A DNA stretch of 64,000 nt from NCBI GenBank assembly GCA_947258705.1, contig CAMYJA010000009.1, forward strand, positions 1-64,000, written 5' to 3'. Source of the DNA: an uncultured Hyphomicrobiaceae bacterium. GTDB taxonomy: Bacteria > Pseudomonadota > Alphaproteobacteria > Rhizobiales > CAMYJA01. The notes below the pieces were generated by a model. That model searched no databases and was not told the DNA's origin. It was given only the letters and a program-made list of their open reading frames with translations. A program made the position numbers and the translations under genes. This document shows positions 1 through 9,923 of the stretch, in pieces; position 1 is the first letter of the stretch, and each line of letters starts with the position of its first letter.

Positions 1-12
1 GCGGGTGTCCTC

Positions 13-699
13 ATGTTGACGCAGAAACAGAAAAATCTCCTTTTGTTCATCAATGAAAGGCTGAAAAGCGAAGGCGTGCCGCCTTCCTTCGATGAAATGA
101 AGGATGCGCTCGATCTCAAGTCTAAATCCGGCATCCACCGTCTGATCACGGCGCTTGAGGAGCGCGGGTTCATCCGGCGCCTGCCGCACAGGGCGCGCGC
201 ATTGGAAGTGCTGAAACTGCCTGAATCGGAGATTGAGGACGGCGGGACACAGGCTGCGTCCAAAGGCGGCTTTCAGCCGAATGTCATTGAAGGCGGTCTG
301 AGCGCGGCACCGACAGCGATGGTCAGCGTGCCCGTCATGGGACGGATCGCGGCCGGTGTTCCCATCGAGGCCATTCAGCAGCATCAAAGCGATGTCGAGG
401 TGCCGCCGGGCATGATTGCGGGCGGCGAACATTTCGCTCTTGAGGTTCAGGGCGACTCCATGGTCGATGCGGGCATCATGGACGGCGATGTGGTTCTCAT
501 CCGCCGCTGCGACACGGCGGAAGACGGGGATATCGTCGTGGCGCTGGTGGACCGGGAGGAAGCGACGCTGAAACGCCTCAAGCGCAAAGGCAACACTGTC
601 GAACTCGAGGCCGCGAACGAGGCCTATGAAACCCGCGTCCTCGGCCCCGACCAGGTCGATATTCAGGGCAAGCTGGTAAGCCTTGTCCGGAAATATTGA
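13..699 (+). CDS. lexA: SOS repressor LexA
   Basis: LexA represses SOS genes and cleaves itself when RecA filaments form on single-stranded DNA. The 228-residue product has an N-terminal winged helix (about residues 1-65; the stretch around [17 protein letters not shown] is typical of alphaproteobacterial LexA). It has an Ala114-Gly115 cleavage site (RIAAGVP), catalytic Ser149 in GDSMVDAG and Lys187 in ATLKRLK, so the S24 peptidase dyad is complete. The ATG start matches the usual N-terminus of the family. The promoter and any autoregulatory SOS box lie outside the window. It converges with comEC. A perfect palindrome (GAACGCGCGTTC) overlaps the stop codon. Confidence 0.98.
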   Translation: MLTQKQKNLLLFINERLKSEGVPPSFDEMKDALDLKSKSGIHRLITALEERGFIRRLPHRARALEVLKLPESEIEDGGTQAASKGGFQPNVIEGGLSAAPTAMVSVPVMGRIAAGVPIEAIQQHQSDVEVPPGMIAGGEHFALEVQGDSMVDAGIMDGDVVLIRRCDTAEDGDIVVALVDREEATLKRLKRKGNTVELEAANEAYETRVLGPDQVDIQGKLVSLVRKY

Positions 700-1110
700 A
701 CGCGCGTTCACTACGCGCATGAAGAGCGGCGCCACGACTTATGGTTGGCACGCCGTTTTAAAGCCTCGGGGATTGACCCGACCGCAGCGGCCTGATTGAC
801 GTTGTTATCAATCGTTCTTCACGTGTTTTCCGTCTTGCAACCGATCGCGAGCCAAGAATCTCCATACCGTATTGCCCATGAAGATGGGCATCCAAGCGCG
901 TTTGCGAGCCTGTTATTTTTCTTGAAATGTGCTCATGCCGATGATCGCTTGGATTCCCGCCTTCGCGGGAAAATCGATGCTATTCGTTGTTGAACCATGA
1001 CCTGACCCTGTTTCCCCTTCCCGCGTTCGTGGCGGGAAATCAATGGACTCTCCTGCGCCATTGGCCGATGGCGTGAAGCGTAAAATCTTTCCTTGTGATG
1101 TCCCGATCGA
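700..1110. other. lexA-comEC intergenic region with paired hairpins
   Basis: This gap lies between convergent genes and holds no credible coding region; a 65-codon forward frame inside it has no family features. What is visible is two copies of the same inverted repeat, listed separately. A near-match to the alphaproteobacterial SOS box (GTTC-N7-GTTT, around 810-824) is not placed upstream of any gene and is probably chance. Confidence 0.7.
954..1038. repeat. Two REP-like hairpins, TTCCCGC ... GCGGGAA
   Basis: The arms TTCCCGC and GCGGGAA occur at 954-971 with a 4-nt loop (CTTC), and again at 1018-1038 with a 7-nt loop. Each can form a 7-bp stem. They sit between the ends of lexA and comEC. 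Such GC-rich dispersed hairpins are common between convergent genes and may act as bidirectional transcription barriers. There is no U-run, so they are not classic intrinsic terminators. Confidence 0.6.
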
Positions 1111-3357
1111 TCAAGGCGCCGGATGACGGGTCCAGGGGCGCCGTCCGCGATGGGCCTCGACCGTTTCAATGCGAAATTTATCACCATCCATATAGACGGC
1201 ATGTACGCCGTCGCGCCGGGTCATATCCGGGTCGATGAGAAGCCTGGGGCTTTCGCAGACCCGTTTGACGGGAAATCGGACGATGACGATATCGGCCATT
1301 GCGCAATCGTCGTTCAGGCCCGAGGGATGGCGGGTCAGGGCAAGCGTCAAACCCTTGATGCGCGTCACGCAGCCCCGCCTATCGCAGCGAAAATTCAGGC
1401 CCTTGCCGGCCTCTTTTGGCGCTCTCGCATCGCCATCATTTTCCAGCCAGCGGGCAAAGACATAACTTCTGGCGGTGCCGCGCGTTGCGCTTAACCTCAT
1501 GAAACCTGGCTTTTGCGCGTCGTTTCTTACGGCCACTGTGCGGGCATTGTCCCCCACCAGAATATCGGGGCGCGGTCCCGTTTGCGCCAAGGCAAGACCG
1601 GCCGCGATGCCGGTCAATCCCAGATAGCGCCAGCGCTGACGCCAGACCATCAGCCAGATCGCTCCCAATACAACGCAGAGAAGTGACGATATCGGAATCT
1701 GCGGTACGTAGAGCACGGCGCCGGGCAGGCTCGCGATGCGCGCCGCGATGGCCGCGATGATTTCGATGCTCCAGCTCATGAGCGTCAGGGGCAGCGCTTC
1801 CAGACCGAAAGGCATGGCCATCAGGCTCATTAACGCCATGGGCATGGTAACGAGGGTAAAGACCGGCATGGCCAGCATGTTGGCAAGCAGGCTGTAACCC
1901 GCTTCCTTGTTGAAGTGAAACGCCGCAAAAGGCGCGATCGCGGCGCCGGCGATGATTGTCGTCAAGGCTATGCCGATGAGAAATTTGACCGACCTGCCCA
2001 TTCGGCCGTACCGCCAGCCCCGATCATGCGTCCGGCTCTGCCGCTCATTCCAGGTCTCGTAAAAGGCGATAAGGGCGGTGACGGCGGCAAAGGACATCTG
2101 AAAACTTATATTGAGCAGGCTTTCCGGCCAGAGGATGAGTATGAAAAGCGCGGCGATGGCGACATTGCGGAGCGAAAGCGCAGGGCGGTCGAGAAGGACG
2201 GAAAGATATAACAGCATGACCATGAAGAACGCCCGCTGGGTTGCGGGCGACGCCCCTGACAGGGCGAGATAGAAAGCAGCGCCCAGCATGGCGACTATTG
2301 CGCTCCATTTCTTGATCGGCCGGGTCAGGGCCAGGGTCGGCGACAGGGCCAACCCCGCCCGCACCAGCCAGAACACCGCGCCCGACATGATCGCCATGTG
2401 CAGGCCGGAAATGGCGAGGATGTGGGCCAGACCGGAATGTCTGAGGTCGGTTTTCACGTTTTCCGGTATGGCGCCCCGCGCACCGGTCAGAAGTGCGGTT
2501 GTGATCGCAGCGGTCGTGCCGTTGAGGTGCGCGCCAATGCGGTGGGCCACATCTGCGCGTAATTTCTCAACCGCAACGATCAGATCGAGGCCCACTCCAC
2601 GCGTGCGTTCTGTAGGCATGATCTTTGGCGGTTGTCTCGTGTAGCCGACAGCGCCGAGCCCCTGATACCAAGCGCGGCGGGCAAAATCATATCCGCCCGG
2701 CTCCGACGGTCCGGGAGGCGGCCGCAATATTGCAGACACGCTTAAATAATCGCCTACCGAGATGCGATTGCGTTCGCTTTTGACATAGAGGCGGATGCGT
2801 TTAGGCAGGTGGTCATTTTCAAGTTTCTCCACCCGGACCGGACGCATGGTGATGCGGTGACCGACAGTCGGCCGGTCTGCCCTATTTTCCCGTAATGCCG
2901 GTTCCGCCCCGCTTGACGATTTCTTGCGGCGCGCGGCTTTTCCCGACGAAGCGCGTTCTTCGATGCGCTCGACCCAGCCCTCAATCTCGACAGGCCCGGT
3001 GGTTGCCATGATTTTCGGCGCCCGGACCCATTCGGTGCGGATTTTTGCCGATACAAAACCAGTGCCCGCGGCGACAAGCGCACTGAGAACAAGGACCGAC
3101 GCCAGGGTGCGCGGAGCGAAAAATATCATGCCGGTCAGGAAGACGATCAGGGTAGCGAGACTGTAAAGGCCGGGTTCGAACGGCAGGGTGAAATATATGC
3201 CGATGCCCAGCCCGATAAAAACCGGCAGCCAGTAGAACAGGCGCCCCTGCTCAAGATCAAGGAGGCGCAGAATTGCCTTTGGGCTGGAAATGCCGGGCCA
3301 AACCCTCTCGGCGCCTTGGCGGGCGCGCCATTTTACTCCTCGTTCGAGGGTGGCCAT
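1111..3357 (-). CDS. comEC: ComEC/Rec2-family competence membrane protein
   Basis: ComEC forms the inner-membrane channel for single-stranded DNA uptake in transformable bacteria. The 748-residue protein starts with hydrophobic segments and a soluble N-terminal domain (DUF4131-like, about 100-250). The competence core follows (about 270-560), with the characteristic segment [20 protein letters not shown] and several membrane helices. The C-terminal 150 residues show no HxHxDH metal motif, so the metallo-beta-lactamase-like nuclease domain of Bacillus ComEC seems absent. It is divergent from gltX with a 136-bp spacer. Whether this organism is transformable cannot be judged from this gene alone. 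Confidence 0.9.
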   Translation of the reverse strand: MATLERGVKWRARQGAERVWPGISSPKAILRLLDLEQGRLFYWLPVFIGLGIGIYFTLPFEPGLYSLATLIVFLTGMIFFAPRTLASVLVLSALVAAGTGFVSAKIRTEWVRAPKIMATTGPVEIEGWVERIEERASSGKAARRKKSSSGAEPALRENRADRPTVGHRITMRPVRVEKLENDHLPKRIRLYVKSERNRISVGDYLSVSAILRPPPGPSEPGGYDFARRAWYQGLGAVGYTRQPPKIMPTERTRGVGLDLIVAVEKLRADVAHRIGAHLNGTTAAITTALLTGARGAIPENVKTDLRHSGLAHILAISGLHMAIMSGAVFWLVRAGLALSPTLALTRPIKKWSAIVAMLGAAFYLALSGASPATQRAFFMVMLLYLSVLLDRPALSLRNVAIAALFILILWPESLLNISFQMSFAAVTALIAFYETWNERQSRTHDRGWRYGRMGRSVKFLIGIALTTIIAGAAIAPFAAFHFNKEAGYSLLANMLAMPVFTLVTMPMALMSLMAMPFGLEALPLTLMSWSIEIIAAIAARIASLPGAVLYVPQIPISSLLCVVLGAIWLMVWRQRWRYLGLTGIAAGLALAQTGPRPDILVGDNARTVAVRNDAQKPGFMRLSATRGTARSYVFARWLENDGDARAPKEAGKGLNFRCDRRGCVTRIKGLTLALTRHPSGLNDDCAMADIVIVRFPVKRVCESPRLLIDPDMTRRDGVHAVYMDGDKFRIETVEAHRGRRPWTRHPAP

Positions 3358-3493
3358 GTATCCCCCCCTACCCTTCTGCCGGGCAGCGCTTTGCTCATGC
3401 CTCTCGCGCTTCGCACTTACAAGACGTGATGTCCTATGTTACATCAAACGCGAATTCGGAACCCGATTTTTTCAAACCACAGGATTTTGCTCC

Positions 3494-4921
3494 ATGACCT
3501 CAAAGGTTGTGACTCGATTTGCGCCGTCTCCAACAGGATTTCTTCATATTGGCGGTGCGCGCACTGCGCTATTCAACTGGCTCTATGCCCGCTCCAAGGG
3601 CGGGGCATTCCATTTGCGCATTGAAGACACGGACCGGGAACGGTCCACCGACGATGCCATCGAGGCCATATTGGACGGGCTCAAATGGCTCGGTCTCGAT
3701 TGGGACGGCGAGACGGTCTATCAGCATACGCGACTGGAGCGGCATGTGGAGGTGGCGAACAAGCTGCTTGCGGAGGGGAATGCCTATCGCTGTTACGCAA
3801 GCGCCGAAGAGCTCAACGAAATGCGCCAGGCCGCCCGGGATGAAGGGCGGCCACCGATTTACGACGGCCGCTGGCGGGACCGGGATGCGTCCGAAGCCCC
3901 TGAGGGCGTGCCGCCGGTGATCCGCTTTCGGTCGCCGGTCGAAGGCTCTACGATCATCGACGACAAGGTGCAGGGTCAGGTCGTGTTTCAAAATGAAAAT
4001 CTCGACGATCTGATCATTCTCAGAAGCGATGGATCGCCGACCTATATGCTTTCCGTGGTCGTGGACGATCATGACATGGGGGTCACTCATGCCATTCGTG
4101 GCGACGACCATCTCACCAATGCCGCACGTCAGGTCCAGATTTACGACGCGCTTGGATGGGACGCGCCTCACTTCGCCCATGTGCCGCTTATTCACGGGGC
4201 CGATGGGGCGAAGCTTTCGAAACGTCACGGCGCCCTCGGCGTTGAAGCCTACCGGTCCATGGGCTATTTGCCCGATGCCTTGAAAAACTATCTGGTGCGC
4301 CTCGGCTGGAGTCATGGCGACGAAGAGATCTTTTCGACCGAGGAGATGATCTCCCGCTTCAACATCGAGGCGATCGGCCGTTCGGCCGCACGTTTCGACT
4401 TCGCCAAGCTTGAGAATTTGAACGGCTATTACATTCGCAATGCCGGCCCTGGGGCCTTGGTCGAAGAGATTTCAAAATTGCTGCCGCATCTTGAGCCGGA
4501 ACAACGTTTCCCGCGCGAATTGGATGAAAATGACTGGCGGCGGCTGGAGCTTGCCATGACGGGGTTGCAGGAACGGGCGAAAACGCTCGTCGATCTCATC
4601 GCCAGCGCCCATTACCTGTTCGTCGCAAGACCGCTGGTTCTCGATGACAAGGCGGAGAAGATACTCAATGACGATGCCCGCGCCCTGCTCGGCAGGATCG
4701 CCGCGAAACTCGCCGAACTCGCGGACTGGACGACGGACGAGATCGAAGCAGCAGTTCGGGAACTGGCCGAAGAGGAGGGATTGAAACTCGGTAAAGTTGC
4801 ACAGCCTCTTCGAGCGGCCCTGACCGGAACCAATGTCAGTCCGGGTATTTTCGACGTTCTGGCGGTGCTTGACCGGGACGAGGCGCTCGGGCGCCTCGAG
4901 GACCAGGCGCTCGACGGGTGA
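3494..4921 (+). CDS. gltX: Glutamate-tRNA ligase
   Basis: Charges tRNA-Glu with glutamate in the cytoplasm. This is a class I synthetase of 475 residues with the HIGH-type motif HIGG at 18-21 and KLSKRH at 240-245, followed by a helical anticodon-binding domain. The open frame extends upstream to 3290, but [21 protein letters not shown] is the standard N-terminus of the family and AGGATTTT precedes this ATG, so the start is placed at 3494. It is divergent from comEC. Many alphaproteobacteria carry two GltX-type enzymes, one specialised for tRNA-Gln; whether this is the only copy cannot be seen here. Confidence 0.97.
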   Translation: MTSKVVTRFAPSPTGFLHIGGARTALFNWLYARSKGGAFHLRIEDTDRERSTDDAIEAILDGLKWLGLDWDGETVYQHTRLERHVEVANKLLAEGNAYRCYASAEELNEMRQAARDEGRPPIYDGRWRDRDASEAPEGVPPVIRFRSPVEGSTIIDDKVQGQVVFQNENLDDLIILRSDGSPTYMLSVVVDDHDMGVTHAIRGDDHLTNAARQVQIYDALGWDAPHFAHVPLIHGADGAKLSKRHGALGVEAYRSMGYLPDALKNYLVRLGWSHGDEEIFSTEEMISRFNIEAIGRSAARFDFAKLENLNGYYIRNAGPGALVEEISKLLPHLEPEQRFPRELDENDWRRLELAMTGLQERAKTLVDLIASAHYLFVARPLVLDDKAEKILNDDARALLGRIAAKLAELADWTTDEIEAAVRELAEEEGLKLGKVAQPLRAALTGTNVSPGIFDVLAVLDRDEALGRLEDQALDG

Positions 4922-5037
4922 CGGCCGATATGGGCCTCTAAAGGCTTTGATGCATTGCGACATATTTCATCTGAAGCCAGCATCGCCCGGCATGAATAGC
5001 GGGGTTTTTACCCGCCAGCAGCGGTAGGCCACTGGAG

Positions 5038-5068
5038 TTGCACCTTGCCGCAGCGCAAAAAATATACT
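5038..5068 (+). promoter_or_regulatory. Candidate gltA promoter
   Basis: TTGCAC at 5038-5043 and TATACT at 5063-5068 are separated by 19 bp, slightly longer than ideal, about 95 bp upstream of the gltA start. The -10 element is good and the spacing is weak. Confidence 0.3.
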
Positions 5069-5161
5069 ACCCCTATGGCAATGAAACGCTAGATAACAAG
5101 CTCGGTTTTTCTGGGCCGTCCCGGAAATTTATTTCATGTCGCCGAGACAATGGAGTAGTGC

Positions 5162-6499
5162 ATGCCTCTCGATGTCGTACCGCCTAAACTACCGCCCGCG
5201 AAGAAAGAGAAGATTGGTGCCGCACGTATCGAAATCAACGGTCAATCCCATGAATTGCCTGTTCTGAGGGGCTCGCGCGGTCCGGATGTCATTGACGTCA
5301 GCCGTCTCTACAGACAAACGGGATATTTCACATATGATCCCGGTTTTACATCAACCGCGAGTTGCGACTCCCAGCTCACTTTCATAGACGGGAAAGAAGG
5401 CGTCCTCAACTATCGCGGATATCCAATCGATCAACTGGCCGAGAAGGGCGATTTTCTAGAGACATGCCACCTGCTTCTCTATGGCGACCTGCCTAATGAA
5501 GAACAATCCAGCGCATTCCACCGGGTGATCACCTATCACTCGATGCTGCATGAGCAGATGAACAGGTTTTATTCCGGTTTCCGGCGCGATGCGCATCCGA
5601 TGTCCATAATGGTCGGCATGGTCGGCGCCCTCTCGGCTTTTTATCACGATTCAACCGATATTCACGATCCGAAGCAAAGGCAAGTCGCGACATACCGCAT
5701 GATCGCAAAAATGCCGACCATCGCGGCCATGGCCCGCAAATATTCGATCGGACAGCCCTTTATCTATCCGAGAAACGATCTCGATTACGCATCCAATTTT
5801 CTGCATATGTGCTTTGCCGTTCCGTGCGAGGAATACAAGGTCGATCCGGTGCTTGCGCGTGCAATGGACCGCATTTTTATTCTGCATGCGGATCATGAAC
5901 AAAATGCCTCGACATCGACCGTGCGGCTGGCGGGCTCATCGGGAGCCAATCCATTTGCCTGTATCGCCGCGGGCATCGCATGCCTTTGGGGGCCGTCGCA
6001 TGGCGGCGCCAACGAGGCTGCGCTCAAGATGCTGGCGGAGATCGGCACTGTCGACCGAATTCCCGAATATATTGCCCGGGCCAAGGACAAGAACGATCCG
6101 TTCCGGCTGATGGGTTTCGGTCACCGGGTTTACAAAAATTACGATCCGCGCGCGACCGTCATGCGCAATACGGCTCATGAGGTTCTTGAGACGAAGGGCG
6201 TGAAAAAGGATCCCCTCCTGAAGGTGGCTTTGGCACTCGAGAAAATAGCGCTTGAAGACGAGTATTTTGTCGAGAAAAAACTGTATCCGAATATCGACTT
6301 CTACTCCGGCATTACGCTCAAGGCGATGGGCTTCCCCAATGACATGTTCACCGTACTTTTTGCGGTGGCGCGCACAGTGGGATGGATTGCGCAATGGAAG
6401 GAAATGATTGTCGATCCGAACCACAGGATCGGACGGCCGCGGCAGCTTTATACCGGGCCGTTGCAACGCGATTATGTGGAGATGGCCGACCGCAAGTAA
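5162..6499 (+). CDS. gltA: Citrate synthase
   Basis: Condenses acetyl-CoA with oxaloacetate to citrate, the entry step of the TCA cycle. The 445-residue protein has the size and N-terminal extension of the hexameric, NADH-sensitive Gram-negative type. The catalytic residues are visible: His280 (GPSHGGANE), His321 ([15 protein letters not shown]) and Asp379 (NIDFYSG). The start ATG follows GGAG with a spacing of about 6 bases. It lies 240 bp after gltX, with a promoter-like element between, so it is probably transcribed separately. Confidence 0.98.
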   Translation: MPLDVVPPKLPPAKKEKIGAARIEINGQSHELPVLRGSRGPDVIDVSRLYRQTGYFTYDPGFTSTASCDSQLTFIDGKEGVLNYRGYPIDQLAEKGDFLETCHLLLYGDLPNEEQSSAFHRVITYHSMLHEQMNRFYSGFRRDAHPMSIMVGMVGALSAFYHDSTDIHDPKQRQVATYRMIAKMPTIAAMARKYSIGQPFIYPRNDLDYASNFLHMCFAVPCEEYKVDPVLARAMDRIFILHADHEQNASTSTVRLAGSSGANPFACIAAGIACLWGPSHGGANEAALKMLAEIGTVDRIPEYIARAKDKNDPFRLMGFGHRVYKNYDPRATVMRNTAHEVLETKGVKKDPLLKVALALEKIALEDEYFVEKKLYPNIDFYSGITLKAMGFPNDMFTVLFAVARTVGWIAQWKEMIVDPNHRIGRPRQLYTGPLQRDYVEMADRK

Positions 6500-6808
6500 T
6501 CCGGACCGGCCTGGCGGACCTATTTTCTTTGTAAAGATATTTGTCAAAACCGCCTTGTCCCCCGGACGAAGCTGGTCCCTGGGACGGGCTTGAGCCCATG
6601 GGCCGGGGATGAGTAAATATCCCTACGACAAATCCTCCCTACACGGTGCATTTCGTCTCTGCGCGGCTGCAATGCTTTGGAATGATTCACTTTTTAGCAA
6701 TGCATGTTCGTAGCTTATTAACCACACTTGGAAAGATTCGGTTCATTATGTCTTGGTATTTGTGGTTCCAGTCGCTAATCTTGGACTGTAACACTGGAGT
6801 ATGACACC
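6500..6808. other. gltA to L,D-transpeptidase gap with compound inverted repeat
   Basis: No coding region is seen. At 6560-6608 an outer pair, CCCCGG and CCGGGG, encloses two inner palindromes (GTCCC/GGGAC at 575-585 and GGGCT/AGCCC at 586-597 of that kilobase), giving a cruciform-like structure just after gltA. It lacks a U-run. It may be a dispersed intergenic element or a transcription barrier. Confidence 0.5.
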
Positions 6809-8665
6809 TTGATATCGAAATTTGTACAGAGTAACCGCAGCGGTTTGGCGCTGCGTTTGATAAAGGGCTTGGCCATTGTCTTGACAATGATGTTGCTGAC
6901 TGCGCTTCGCCCCCAGACGGTCCAGGCACAATATGCAAGCCCGTATTATTATTATCAGAACGGCTACAAGGTTAAGACATACAGAAAGAAACGCACGCGT
7001 TACCGCAAAGCCCGCCGCTACAGAGCCAAGCGGCGTTACAAGAGGAAAACACGCGCCAGGAAACCACACATTGCCGCCAAGCCCTGGCCGAGCAGTCAGC
7101 AGGTCAAGGGGCCGGTTCAGATCATCGTCTCTCTTCCCGATCAGAGAATGTCGCTCTACAAGGGCGGGCAGAAGATTGCCAGCACGCGCGTATCGACCGG
7201 GAAATCGGGGCACAGGACACCAGCCGGCATTTTCAGCATTATCCAGAAAAACCGCCGTCACTTCTCCAATCTCTATAATAACGCTCCCATGCCCTACATG
7301 CAGCGTATTACGTGGTCCGGCGTTGCCCTGCATGCCGGCGTCGTGCCGAATTACCCGGCATCGCATGGATGCATAAGACTGCCGAGAGGATTTGCCGGAA
7401 AATTATTCGGTTACACCAATATGGGCGCACATGTTGTGGTCGCCGACAGCATGCTTCAGCCAAAGGATGTGGCACACGCTACCCTGTTCCAGCCCATTCC
7501 GGCAGCGGATCAGGTGGGGCCGCGCATTTCTCTCGATAAACGCGCATCCCTCGGCACGGGAACCAGCGGGCAAAGCACTCCGGCGATGATCTCGAATGCC
7601 GCGAGGCGCAATGTGCAGCTCACCAGCTCAACCCCTTCAACCGTAGAGGGATCGGCCATTGTCTCCTCCGCCCAGGCGGCGACAGATGTGGTATTGAAGA
7701 AGCTTGCCAGTCTCGATGACGCCGTGGCGGTGCAACCGGCAGCGACGACACAAAACCAGTTGCGACGCGTACTTGTTGAAAAAATGCGTGAACGCCAATG
7801 GCCGAAAGACGTGCAGAAATTTTTGAAACGCCTTGGACGGTATAAAGGAAGAATCGACGGTGATGTGAGGGGCGGGACTATCAGGGCGATCAAGAACTTC
7901 CAATACGGACTTGGCAAGCGGGCGACCGGCAGGATCGACACTGATCTGATCATCGCTCTTCACCGCATATCCGGAGAAGTGATCGACCTCAGTACCGATA
8001 ATGTTAAATTGCCACGATCGGACAAGCCATTGCGTATTTTAATCACACGCAAGAAATCGCTCGAGAAGGCGACAACCGCACAAACCCTGCTCAACGAGCT
8101 TGGTTATGATACCGGCGGTATTGACGGCAATCTGGGTAGAATGTCGCGCCAGGCGATCAGTGATTTTCAGTTTGAAAGGCGGATGCCGGTAACGGGCGCG
8201 CTTTCAGACCGGTTGCTCGACGAACTTTACAAGGCGAGCGGCAAGCGCAAGCCCGGCGAATGGCATCTTTATGTACGGCAGGAATTCAACGATTTGTTCG
8301 ATGTGCCTGTCGAGGTGCGCGATGGGGCCATGCCTTTGGGTACGCATCTGTTCACGGCCATGCATTTTGACAAGGATTCCACCAAAACACGCTGGACATC
8401 GCTGACGATGCGGGCGCGGGCCGGAAAGCCGCAGAAACGCTGCAAATGGAGCCGCAAAAGACGCCGCAATATCTGCAGGACAATTCCGGCACCGCTGGTT
8501 TCCTCCATATCGGCAACCAAGGCGCTGGACCGTATTGAAATTTCGAGCGATGTCAGGGAAGTCGTCTCCGAACTTCTGACACCAGGTTCTTCGATGGTCG
8601 TTACGGATAGAGGGATCAGCAATGAAACGGGCAAAGGAACCGATTTTATCGTCCTTACCCGTTGA
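6809..8665 (+). CDS. L,D-transpeptidase (YkuD) with peptidoglycan-binding repeats
   Basis: A periplasmic enzyme predicted to make 3-3 peptidoglycan crosslinks or to attach proteins to the wall. The 618 residues show a signal peptide ending near residue 35 and a very basic, Tyr-rich segment (about 40-95). The YkuD domain (about 105-240) has the His of ALHAG and catalytic Cys188 in ASHGCIRLP. Two PG_binding_1 modules follow (about 315-390 and 420-490), then a C-terminal domain of about 130 residues common in rhizobial homologues. The start is TTG, 9 bases after GGAG. An ATG at 6801 opens a 3-codon frame whose TGA overlaps the TTG. The gene ends at a strong bidirectional terminator. Confidence 0.93.
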   Translation: MISKFVQSNRSGLALRLIKGLAIVLTMMLLTALRPQTVQAQYASPYYYYQNGYKVKTYRKKRTRYRKARRYRAKRRYKRKTRARKPHIAAKPWPSSQQVKGPVQIIVSLPDQRMSLYKGGQKIASTRVSTGKSGHRTPAGIFSIIQKNRRHFSNLYNNAPMPYMQRITWSGVALHAGVVPNYPASHGCIRLPRGFAGKLFGYTNMGAHVVVADSMLQPKDVAHATLFQPIPAADQVGPRISLDKRASLGTGTSGQSTPAMISNAARRNVQLTSSTPSTVEGSAIVSSAQAATDVVLKKLASLDDAVAVQPAATTQNQLRRVLVEKMRERQWPKDVQKFLKRLGRYKGRIDGDVRGGTIRAIKNFQYGLGKRATGRIDTDLIIALHRISGEVIDLSTDNVKLPRSDKPLRILITRKKSLEKATTAQTLLNELGYDTGGIDGNLGRMSRQAISDFQFERRMPVTGALSDRLLDELYKASGKRKPGEWHLYVRQEFNDLFDVPVEVRDGAMPLGTHLFTAMHFDKDSTKTRWTSLTMRARAGKPQKRCKWSRKRRRNICRTIPAPLVSSISATKALDRIEISSDVREVVSELLTPGSSMVVTDRGISNETGKGTDFIVLTR

Positions 8666-8688
8666 GCCTGCAAACGGAATTTGATCTT

Positions 8689-8718
8689 AAAAATGGCGGG
8701 GCCGACCCCGCCATTTTT
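8689..8718. terminator. Bidirectional intrinsic terminator
   Basis: AAAAATGGCGGGG (8689-8701), loop CCGA, CCCCGCCATTTTT (8706-8718): a perfect 13-bp inverted repeat with A- and T-tracts on both flanks, between the convergent L,D-transpeptidase gene and lpxB. It overlaps the lpxB stop codon and should serve both strands. Confidence 0.93.
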
Positions 8719-9895
8719 ATTGCCCGCCGATATATTCGAGAACAATTTCGGCGGCGCGCCTGCTTGGCGTGCCGTGATCGAGCACAAGTTTTTTCTGCAC
8801 CTCCCGCAGGGCGGCAAGCTGATCTTGTCTGACGGCGTCGTCGGTCAGGAGATCGAAAAGGCTGCTGCTCAGGTTTTCCGCAGTACATTCATCCTGCATG
8901 AATTCGGGCACCGCATTTCTGCCGATGACAAGATTCGGCAACACGAATGAAGGCACTTTGACAAGCCAGGCCAGTCGTGCGGCCAATGGATCGACGCGGT
9001 AGGCTACGACCATCGGCGTTCCTGCCGCGGCAAGTTCGAGCGTGACCGTGCCGGACGCCGCGAGGGCCGCTTCGCTCAGGCGGAATGCGGCAAATTTGTC
9101 CTCTTCGTCCATGAGGATATGAACCTTCATCGGCCAATCCCCTGTTGCCGCCTCGATGAGATGCCGGACATGGGATAATGTCGGAATAAGGATATTCACG
9201 GGCCCATGTCGTTTTGACAGGCGCTGCAAGGCAGCGCCGAAAATATCGATCAGCCTGCTAATCTCGCTCGGACGGCTTCCCGGCAATATTGCCAGCGTTG
9301 GCTGGGTCATATCGAGGTTCAGCCGCGACCGGAGCGGCGCTGTGTCGATTGCGCCGATGGATTCGATCTTTTCGGCAAGGGGATGGCCGACATAGCTGCA
9401 TTTCGGGCCGCCAAGTCCGGCGTGAACCTCGGGTTCAAACGGCAGGAGCGCCAGCACATGGTCGATATAACGCGCCATTTTCCTGGCCCGGCCCGACCGC
9501 CATGCCCATACGCTTGGTGAGACGTAATTCAGGATCGGCACGCCTGGCAGGCGCTTTTTCAGGCGTTTTGCAATCGGATGCGTGAATTCAGGACTGTCGA
9601 TAATGACAATGACATCGGGATTTGCGGCCACGCAGGCGTCGACCGTCTGATAGACGCGCCTGACGAGTTGCGGCAGGCGTTTTAAAATAGCGACCGGTCC
9701 CATAACGGCGATCTCGTCGAGGGGAAAGAGCGAATTCAGACCTTCTCTTTCCATCAATGCGCCACCTACGCCCGAGAAGCGGAGCGGTGCGGCATGCAAT
9801 TGGCGTAATGAGGCCATGAGACCGCCCCCCAGATTGTCGCCGGAATGTTCTCCGGCAATCAGGACGATATGCGTTTCCAGGCCGGTTTCGCTCAT
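8717..9895 (-). CDS. lpxB: Lipid-A-disaccharide synthase
   Basis: A GT19 glycosyltransferase that joins UDP-2,3-diacylglucosamine to lipid X to form the lipid A disaccharide at the inner membrane. The 392-residue product begins MSETGLETHIVLIAGEHSGD, the usual family N-terminus, so the start is set at 9895 and not at an in-frame codon 135 bp upstream inside lpxI. Other family features include PSVWAWRSGRARKMA and LPGSRPSEISRL. It is the last gene of the lpxD-fabZ-lpxA-lpxI-lpxB run, 28 bp after lpxI. Confidence 0.97.
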   Translation of the reverse strand: MSETGLETHIVLIAGEHSGDNLGGGLMASLRQLHAAPLRFSGVGGALMEREGLNSLFPLDEIAVMGPVAILKRLPQLVRRVYQTVDACVAANPDVIVIIDSPEFTHPIAKRLKKRLPGVPILNYVSPSVWAWRSGRARKMARYIDHVLALLPFEPEVHAGLGGPKCSYVGHPLAEKIESIGAIDTAPLRSRLNLDMTQPTLAILPGSRPSEISRLIDIFGAALQRLSKRHGPVNILIPTLSHVRHLIEAATGDWPMKVHILMDEEDKFAAFRLSEAALAASGTVTLELAAAGTPMVVAYRVDPLAARLAWLVKVPSFVLPNLVIGRNAVPEFMQDECTAENLSSSLFDLLTDDAVRQDQLAALREVQKKLVLDHGTPSRRAAEIVLEYIGGQ

Positions 9896-9923
9896 GGTTT
9901 GCTCCCAGATCTGGACCTGTGCC

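Noticed and set aside
810-824. SOS box near lexA
   Set aside because: GTTC-N7-GTTT has one mismatch and lies downstream of lexA, not in a promoter.
4999-5015. Terminator after gltX (GCGGG loop CCCGC)
   Set aside because: The stem is only 5 bp and the T-run lies in the loop, not after the stem.
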